Part shown: piece by piece, positions 56,616-64,000 of the stretch | How the letters are laid out: each line of letters begins with the position of its first letter | Numbering within the stretch: position 1 is the first letter of the stretch | Source of the DNA: Pseudomonas extremaustralis | GTDB lineage: Bacteria; Pseudomonadota; Gammaproteobacteria; Pseudomonadales; Pseudomonadaceae | DNA: 64,000 nt | Direction of reading: 5' to 3' | Assembly (NCBI RefSeq): GCF_900102035.1 | Contig: NZ_LT629689.1 | Coordinates: 5,021,001 to 5,085,000 of the forward strand | Position numbers and translations under genes: made by a program | Notes under the pieces: model-generated | Database searches by the model: none | What the model was told of the DNA's origin: nothing | The model's input: only the letters and a program-made list of their open reading frames with translations

Positions 56616-56879
56616 TTAGACGGCCTCGTTGGACTCGTCCTCGAACGCTGCAAACAGCGGTTCGTCTTCAACGATTTCGGCGTTGGCGATGAACTCATAG
56701 CTCATCAGGCCTTCAGCGATTTCACGCAGGGCGACAACGGTAGGCTTGTCGTTTTCCCACTGGACCAGGGGCTCTTTGCCGCCAGTGGCCAGTTGACGGG
56801 CACGCTTGGTAGAGAGCATGACCAGCTCAAAGCGGTTATCCACGTGTTCTAGGCAGTCTTCAACGGTTACGCGGGCCAT
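56616..56879 (-). CDS. rpoZ: RNA polymerase omega subunit
   Basis: 87 residues; the conserved opening [20 protein letters not shown] and [20 protein letters not shown] are diagnostic. Stabilises the beta-prime subunit and takes part in ppGpp binding. Upstream of spoT by 60 bp. A short inverted repeat and T run lie between it and gmk. Confidence 0.97.
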   Translation of the reverse strand: MARVTVEDCLEHVDNRFELVMLSTKRARQLATGGKEPLVQWENDKPTVVALREIAEGLMSYEFIANAEIVEDEPLFAAFEDESNEAV

Positions 56880-57046
56880 GGTATTCCTCGGAGCGAATGC
56901 AAGATGCGCGCTGCCCGGTTGGGCGAGCGGACTAAACAGTTTAAAAAATCACCAGCGTTTAGGGAAGCGCTGATTTTCCGCAGGCGCTTGCAAAACCGCT
57001 ACAAGCGCCAATGTAAGGCCCTCGCAGCTGTTTTGGGAAGCGCTAA

Positions 57047-58541
<1,495 letters not shown>

Positions 58542-58759
58542 GGAGGTACCTCGCGTTACAGTCCCCTAAAACACGGACTGATGGGTAAATTGAAGCCGAC
58601 TGGCTGCGAAGGCGCAGGATTGTAGCGCAGTGGGGCGAGCGCGCCCAAACAATGGGCGATGGGCTGGCTATTCGTAAGCGTATTTTTTAGAAGTGCCCCG
58701 AATCGGCTCGCGGCTCTATAATGCTCGGCAGTTTTTCGTCCTCAGTACAGGTATCCCCT

Positions 58760-59482
58760 ATGAAACGTCCAAGTGGTCGCGTTGCCGATCAGCTCCGCTC
58801 GATCCGCATCACCCGCAACTACACCAAACACGCCGAGGGATCCGTACTGGTCGAGTTTGGCGATACCAAGGTGATCTGCACCGTCAGCGTCGAAAATGGC
58901 GTGCCGCGTTTCCTCAAGGGGCAGGGCCAGGGTTGGTTGACCGCTGAATACGGCATGCTGCCGCGCGCGACCGGCGAGCGTAACCAGCGTGAAGCCAGCC
59001 GTGGCAAGCAAGGCGGGCGTACCCTGGAAATCCAGCGCCTGATCGGTCGCTCCCTGCGCGCCGCCCTGGACATGACCAAGCTGGGCGACGTGACCCTGTA
59101 CGTCGACTGCGACGTGATCCAGGCCGACGGCGGCACCCGCACCGCATCCATCACCGGTGCCATGGTCGCGTTGGTCGACGCGCTGAAAGTGATCAAGAAA
59201 CGTGGCGGTCTGAAAGCCGGTGACCCGCTCAAGCAGATGATCGCCGCTGTGTCGGTAGGCATGTACCAGGGTGAGCCTGTGCTGGACCTGGACTACCTGG
59301 AAGACTCGGCCGCCGAGACCGACCTGAACGTGGTCATGACCAGCACCGGTGGCTTCATCGAAGTGCAGGGTACCGCCGAAGGCGCGCCATTCCAGCCAGC
59401 CGACCTGAACGCCATGCTGGCCCTGGCCCAGAAGGGCATGACCGAGATTTTCGAGCTGCAGAACGCTGCCCTGGCTGACTGA
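58760..59482 (+). CDS. rph: Ribonuclease PH
   Basis: Phosphate-dependent exonuclease that trims tRNA 3' ends. 240 residues: [20 protein letters not shown], phosphate-binding [20 protein letters not shown] and [15 protein letters not shown]. The usual arginines are present, so it should be active. A clear -10 TATAAT lies at 58717-58722, 37 bp before the ATG. Confidence 0.96.
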   Translation: MKRPSGRVADQLRSIRITRNYTKHAEGSVLVEFGDTKVICTVSVENGVPRFLKGQGQGWLTAEYGMLPRATGERNQREASRGKQGGRTLEIQRLIGRSLRAALDMTKLGDVTLYVDCDVIQADGGTRTASITGAMVALVDALKVIKKRGGLKAGDPLKQMIAAVSVGMYQGEPVLDLDYLEDSAAETDLNVVMTSTGGFIEVQGTAEGAPFQPADLNAMLALAQKGMTEIFELQNAALAD

Positions 59483-59505
59483 GTCGGCTCTCAAGGAGAA
59501 ACGCT

Positions 59506-59874
59506 ATGAATGACCGCCAGTCACCGGTTCCTACGCTGTCCTATGAGGTGCGTCAGGCGGCGATGTTGTGTCATTTCGCGGCGTTTCTGGGGTTCGTGTT
59601 TCCCTTCGGCAGCGTTGTGGGGCCGCTGATCCTGTGGCAGGTCAAAAGGGAAAAGGATGGGTTCATCGACGATCAAGGCAAGGAAGCGCTGAACTTCCAG
59701 ATCACCGTGGCGATTGCCTGGCTGGTCTGTATGGTCCTGGCGTTTGCAGTGATCGGCTTTTTCCTGATGATCGCACTGGCGATTGCCACCGTGGTGCTGA
59801 CGACCATTGGCGGGATCAAGGCCAATAAGGGGATCGCCTATCGCTATCCCTTTACCTGGCGTCTGGTCAAATAA
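59506..59874 (+). CDS. DUF4870 family small membrane protein
   Basis: 122 residues with three hydrophobic segments: MLCHFAAFLGFVFPFGSVVG, then ITVAIAWLVCMVLAFAVIGF and LAIATVVLTTIGGIKANKG, with the DUF4870 loop DDQGKEALNFQ. Function unknown. Lies 23 bp after rph with AAGGAG upstream, so it is cotranscribed, as PA5333 in P. aeruginosa. Confidence 0.92.
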   Translation: MNDRQSPVPTLSYEVRQAAMLCHFAAFLGFVFPFGSVVGPLILWQVKREKDGFIDDQGKEALNFQITVAIAWLVCMVLAFAVIGFFLMIALAIATVVLTTIGGIKANKGIAYRYPFTWRLVK

Positions 59875-59885
59875 TGAGCGCTCAC

Positions 59886-59916
59886 AAAAAAACCGACAGC
59901 GATGTCGGTTTTTTTG
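59886..59916. terminator. Bidirectional terminator between DUF4870 gene and crc
   Basis: ACCGACA-GCGA-TGTCGGT with seven A before and seven T after, serving both convergent genes. Confidence 0.9.
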
Positions 59917-59932
59917 CGCCTGGACAAAGACC

Positions 59933-60712
59933 TCAGATGGTCAGTGTCCAGTCGTAGTCCACGATCAGTGGCGCGTGCTGCGAGAAGCGTGGCTGGCGCG
60001 GCAGGCGTGCACTGCGTACGAACCGGCGCAGACCTGGGGTCAGCAGTTGGTAGTCGAAACGCCAGCCGAGGTTGAGCATCTCCGCCTGTTCGTTGTCCGG
60101 CCACCAGCTGTACTGGTCGCCTTCGCGGCTGACTTCGCGCAGGGCATCGACATAACCCATGTTGCCGACAATCTCGTCCATCCAGGCCCGTTCCGGCGCC
60201 AGGAAACCCGGGGATTGCTGGCTGTCGCGCCAGTTCTTGATATCCAGCTTCTGTTGCGCCACGTACAGCGAGCCACAATAAATGTACTCGCGACGTTTGC
60301 GTCGCTGTTTATCCAGATAACGGGCGAAATCGTCCATTAGCTTGAACTTCTGGTTCAAGTCTTCATCGCCATTCTGCCCCGAAGGGAGCAGCAAGGTCGC
60401 GATGCTGACCTTATCGAAATCGGCTTGCAGGTAGCGCCCGTAGCGGTCGGCTGTCTCGAAGCCGAGGCCGCTGATGACCGCCTTGGGTTGCAACCGCGAG
60501 TACAAAGCCACGCCACCTTGGGTGGGCACTTCGGCATCGCAGGCATAAAGGAAGTAGCCATCCAGTTGGAAGGCTGGATCGTCCAGTTCAAAGGCGGAAG
60601 CGCGGGTATCCTGCAGGCAGATGACGTCAGCATTCTGGGCTTGCAGCCAACTGAGCAAACCACGCTCGACTGCAGCCTGAATACCATTAACGTTCACACT
60701 GATGATCCGCAT
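59933..60712 (-). CDS. crc: Catabolite repression control protein Crc
   Basis: 259 residues of the exonuclease III/AP-endonuclease fold, but in Pseudomonas without nuclease activity; it helps Hfq repress translation of catabolic mRNAs when preferred carbon is present. MRIISVNVNGIQAAVERGLL at the start, then NADVICLQDTRASAFELDDP and FDYQLLTPGLRRFVRSARLP. Length equals the P. aeruginosa protein. Divergent from pyrE, the conserved arrangement. Start 60712 gives that length. Confidence 0.97.
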   Translation of the reverse strand: MRIISVNVNGIQAAVERGLLSWLQAQNADVICLQDTRASAFELDDPAFQLDGYFLYACDAEVPTQGGVALYSRLQPKAVISGLGFETADRYGRYLQADFDKVSIATLLLPSGQNGDEDLNQKFKLMDDFARYLDKQRRKRREYIYCGSLYVAQQKLDIKNWRDSQQSPGFLAPERAWMDEIVGNMGYVDALREVSREGDQYSWWPDNEQAEMLNLGWRFDYQLLTPGLRRFVRSARLPRQPRFSQHAPLIVDYDWTLTI

Positions 60713-60734
60713 AAATGGCCCCAAAAATCGCGTG

Positions 60735-60749
60735 CGTGTATGATACACG
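60735..60749. promoter_or_regulatory. Palindrome CGTGTATGATACACG in the crc-pyrE gap
   Basis: A perfect 15-bp palindrome with one central base. It contains TATGAT on the plus strand and TATCAT on the minus strand, each one base from the -10 consensus, so it could be a shared bidirectional -10, or an operator. Confidence 0.55.
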
Positions 60750-60794
60750 CCGTCTACCTAATTAGCTAAATCCGTGGTATCTGAGGCTTTTTTC

Positions 60795-61442
60795 ATGCAG
60801 GCGTATCAACGCGATTTCATTCGTTTTGCCATCGATCGCGGGGTTTTGCGCTTCGGTGAGTTCACCCTCAAGTCCGGGCGCACCAGCCCGTATTTCTTCA
60901 ATGCAGGCTTGTTCAACTCGGGTTCGGCCCTGGCTCAGCTGGGTCGTTTCTACGCGGCAGCCATCGTTGAAAGCGGCATTTCCTTCGACGTTTTGTTCGG
61001 GCCGGCCTACAAGGGCATTCCCCTGGCCGCCGCTACCGCCGTGGCTCTGGCTGAACATCACGGGCGCGATCTGCCCTGGTGCTTCAACCGCAAGGAAGCC
61101 AAGGCCCATGGCGAAGGCGGCAGCCTGGTTGGCGCGCCGCTGACCGGCAAGGTGCTGATCATCGACGACGTGATCACTGCCGGCACCGCGATTCGTGAAG
61201 TGATGCAGATCATCGCTTCCCAGGAAGGTGCCAAGGCTGCAGGCGTGCTGATCGCCTTGAACCGCCAGGAGCGTGGCAATGGTGAATTGTCGGCGATTCA
61301 GGAAGTGGAGCGTGATTTCGGTATTCCGGTGGTGAGCATCGTGTCGTTGAACCAGGTGTTGCAGTTCCTGGAAGACGATCCGCAACTCAAGCAGCACTTG
61401 CCAGCGGTGCGTGCATACCGCGAGCAGTTCGGCGTCCAATAA
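60795..61442 (+). CDS. pyrE: Orotate phosphoribosyltransferase
   Basis: Makes OMP from orotate and PRPP. 215 residues: [40 protein letters not shown] and the PRPP motif [20 protein letters not shown] (about 120-139). Start 60795 ([16 protein letters not shown]) follows GAGG; a GTG at 60774 would add seven residues. Its terminator hairpin is enlarged by a REP doublet. Confidence 0.96.
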   Translation: MQAYQRDFIRFAIDRGVLRFGEFTLKSGRTSPYFFNAGLFNSGSALAQLGRFYAAAIVESGISFDVLFGPAYKGIPLAAATAVALAEHHGRDLPWCFNRKEAKAHGEGGSLVGAPLTGKVLIIDDVITAGTAIREVMQIIASQEGAKAAGVLIALNRQERGNGELSAIQEVERDFGIPVVSIVSLNQVLQFLEDDPQLKQHLPAVRAYREQFGVQ

Positions 61443-61454
61443 ACGCCGCACAAC

Positions 61455-61589
61455 AAAAAGCCCCACCCTCTGCAGGAGCGAGCTTGCTCGCGAAGAACGC
61501 CAACGATGACGCGTTTATTCTGGATGAACGCGGCGTCTTTACGTTTTTCGCGAGCAAGCTCGCTCCTACAGAGGGTGGGGCTTTTTTTT
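61455..61589. terminator. Bidirectional terminator with a REP doublet inside its loop
   Basis: Outer arms 61455-61472 (AAAAAGCCCCACCCTCTG) and 61569-61586 (CAGAGGGTGGGGCTTTTT) are perfectly complementary over 18 bp. The 96-base loop holds an inverted pair of REP units (AGGAGCGAGCTTGCTCGCG and CGCGAGCAAGCTCGCTCCT). It serves the convergent pyrE and argB genes. Confidence 0.88.
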
Positions 61590-61591
61590 GT

Positions 61592-62497
<906 letters not shown>

Positions 62498-62516
62498 TCA
62501 GGGCTCCGGTAAAAAA

Positions 62517-63000
62517 TCAGAACGGTAATTGGAGATCAGGGGCAACACGTTTCAACTGGGCGTGGAACACATCCTTGATGCGCTGCAACTCAGCCTCGGT
62601 ATCCGCCTCGAAGCGCAACACCAGCACCGGTGTGGTGTTGGACGCGCGCACCAGGCCCCAGCCTTTGGCGTAATCGACTCGCACACCATCAATGGTGGTC
62701 AGGTTGGCACCTTCACCCCATTGCGCATCGTGCAGGGCGTCAATGATGCTGAATTTGCTCTCTTCGGTCACATGGATATTGATCTCAGGCGTAGAAATAT
62801 CATTCGGGAAGGTCTCAAACAGCCCTTGCGCGGTGGATTTTTCCTTGCTGAGGATCTCCAGCAGACGAGCGGCGCTGTAAATGCCGTCGTCAAACCCGAA
62901 CCAGCGCTCCTTGAAGAACACGTGGCCGCTCATTTCGCCGGCCAGCAGGGCGCCGGTTTCCTTCATTTTCTTTTTGATCAACGAGTGACCGGTCTTCCAC
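62517..63000 (-). pseudogene. algC: algC 3' fragment (phosphomannomutase/phosphoglucomutase), cut by an insertion sequence
   Basis: The last 160 or so residues of AlgC, which supplies sugar phosphates for alginate, LPS core and rhamnolipid. The fragment begins WKTGHSLIKKKMKETG, keeps the sugar-binding loop GEMSGHVFFKERW and the phosphate-binding RASNTTPVLVLRFEA, and ends LQLPF. AlgC is about 460 residues, so roughly the first 300 should lie beyond the insertion sequence, outside the window. The junction with the element is at 63000/63001. Without repair, AlgC activity would be lost. Confidence 0.85.
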
Positions 63001-64000
63001 GATTCTGTTGAAAAAGTCGGAATTTCAGGCTGTAAGAAGGCGACGTTGGCCCTCGTTTCAGAACCTGGTCACCACGTTGCGTGGCTTTCCGGTTCTGCAT
63101 TGACCGTTGCAGCTTGGTTAATAGGTTAATTTGAGGGTTTTTGCTGATTCCGGGCGTACCTATCCCGTGGTCGGCGGCCCTTGTGAGGTCAGTTTCGCCA
63201 GTCGTCTTAAATTCTGTACCGCAGCGGCCAAGGTAAATTCGTCGTTTGCACCGGTCATTCCTCGTAGCCTTAATCGATCCAGTTTCAGGATTCGTTTGAG
63301 ATGAGCGAACAACATTTCGACCTTTTTGCGCTCATGGCGAGAGCACACGTATTGCGGTGTTGCGGCAATTCGCCGAGCAACATTGCGTGCCGCCTCATGG
63401 ACGCTACGGGCGATTTTTCGGAACGAGGTGTTTGGGCAGCAGCGCTCTTTCATTGAGCATTTAGAGCAGTCTGTTTTCCGGGATCGAAAGATGATGGTGT
63501 CGGCTTTCGTGACATGTGAGCGCTGGTTCTTGAAGGCCCGCCACTCGCTGCGCAGGGCGTGCCCCGTGGGACAACGATATTCCTGCGCTTCTTCACTCCA
63601 TTGAAAATCACTGATCGAGAGGCTCTCGTTCTTACGCTCGGTTTTGTCCCAAACCGGCACATGCGGCTCGATGTCTTTTTCGTTCACCATCCAGGCCAGC
63701 ATCGGTGCGGTTCCGTAAGCGGTATCGCCGATGAGCCGATCCGGCTTGATGTCGAACTGTTCTTCGACCCGCTCGATCATGGTCTTGGTGCTCTCGACCT
63801 CGGCGGTTCGATGCGCTGGGGTCGGCTCCACATCCATGATCACGCCATGCTCGACATCAATCAGATAGTTCGTCGAGTAGGCGAAAAACGCCGGGCCTCC
63901 TGGCGCTGCGGTCCAACGAGAAAGTGGATCAGTCAATGACAGGCGCTTAGGCAGTGCTTCGCGTAACGCTTCTTCATCCAGCGCTTCAAGGTACTCACGC
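63001..64000 (-). mobile_element. IS1182-family insertion sequence (one end; continues beyond window)
   Basis: Interrupts algC. Its end at 63001 reads GATTCTGTTGAAAAAGTCGG, a terminal sequence type common in such elements, followed by about 150 bp of non-coding DNA and the transposase gene. The other end, and any target duplication, lie outside the window. Confidence 0.8.
63160..64000 (-). CDS. IS1182-family transposase (5' end outside window)
   Basis: DDE transposase, open to the window edge (about 280 codons). The catalytic core is visible: PLSRWTAAPGGPAFFAYSTN with YLIDVEHGVIMDVEPTPAHR, then LIGDTAYGTAPMLAWMVNEK (DDE aspartate) and, after a zinc-ribbon-like DCSKCSMKERCC, the glutamate region RHERKKVEMLFAHLKRILKL. 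No frameshift is seen in the part present. Confidence 0.88.
   Translation of the reverse strand, partial: REYLEALDEEALREALPKRLSLTDPLSRWTAAPGGPAFFAYSTNYLIDVEHGVIMDVEPTPAHRTAEVESTKTMIERVEEQFDIKPDRLIGDTAYGTAPMLAWMVNEKDIEPHVPVWDKTERKNESLSISDFQWSEEAQEYRCPTGHALRSEWRAFKNQRSHVTKADTIIFRSRKTDCSKCSMKERCCPNTSFRKIARSVHEAARNVARRIAATPQYVCSRHERKKVEMLFAHLKRILKLDRLRLRGMTGANDEFTLAAAVQNLRRLAKLTSQGPPTTG

Overview
The window is a stretch of chromosome from a Pseudomonas of the fluorescens group. Three things point there. The DNA is GC-rich. The gene order from pstS to algC (pstSCAB-phoU, phoR-phoB, ubiA-ubiC, rubA-rubB, hupA, recG, oxyR, exbBD-tonB, ridA, spoT, rpoZ, gmk, yicC, rph, crc, pyrE, argB, algC) is the one known from P. 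putida and P. aeruginosa. The intergenic gaps carry the two REP palindrome types common in fluorescens-group genomes (cores GGGAGGGGGCTTGCTCCC and GGAGCGAGCTTGCTCGCG). I see no rRNA, tRNA or CRISPR array.

Layout. 1-4.4 kb: end of a polar amino-acid ABC uptake operon, divergent from a homocysteine S-methyltransferase, then a compact operon of a PaiB-like protein and two GNAT acetyltransferases. 4.4-10.6 kb: a MocR-type regulator whose linker holds a striking array of DnaA-box-like repeats, then a very large DUF6543-type toxin-like gene cut in two by an in-frame TAG. 10.8-14 kb: an AraC regulator, acetylpolyamine amidohydrolase and a polyamine-binding protein. 14.1-19.5 kb: asparaginase, an AGCS symporter, aspartase and its divergent LysR regulator (aspartate/asparagine use). 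19.8-24 kb: purEK, with a terminator in its leader, and small housekeeping genes. 24.3-38.7 kb: the phosphate-starvation block (MFS transporter, pstS, pstC, pstA, pstB, phoU, a response regulator, an M23 peptidase, a CorC-type protein, phoR, phoB), with Pho boxes before pstS, pstC and phoB and one facing a small secreted protein gene. 38.7-42.2 kb: ubiA (frameshifted as read), ubiC, rubredoxin and its reductase, HU.

42.3-44.8 kb is the accessory part: lower GC, two genes without recognisable family. The first gene is preceded by a good match to an HrpL (hrp) box and encodes a protein whose N terminus fits the published rules for Pseudomonas type III effectors; it is the best candidate for an undescribed system element here. 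44.8-62.5 kb returns to core genes (HDOD protein, recG, oxyR, TonB system, stringent response, nucleotide metabolism, crc, pyrE, argB). At 63.0 kb algC is broken by an IS1182-type insertion sequence that runs off the window.

Phosphate sensing (Pst, PhoU, PhoR, PhoB) forms a closed circuit within the window. The polyamine-related genes (PaiB-like protein, acetyltransferases, AphA, polyamine-binding protein) and the aspartate/asparagine genes form two catabolic neighbourhoods. Several genes carry signs of decay or sequence error (toxin gene, ubiA, algC) that should be separated by checking raw reads.
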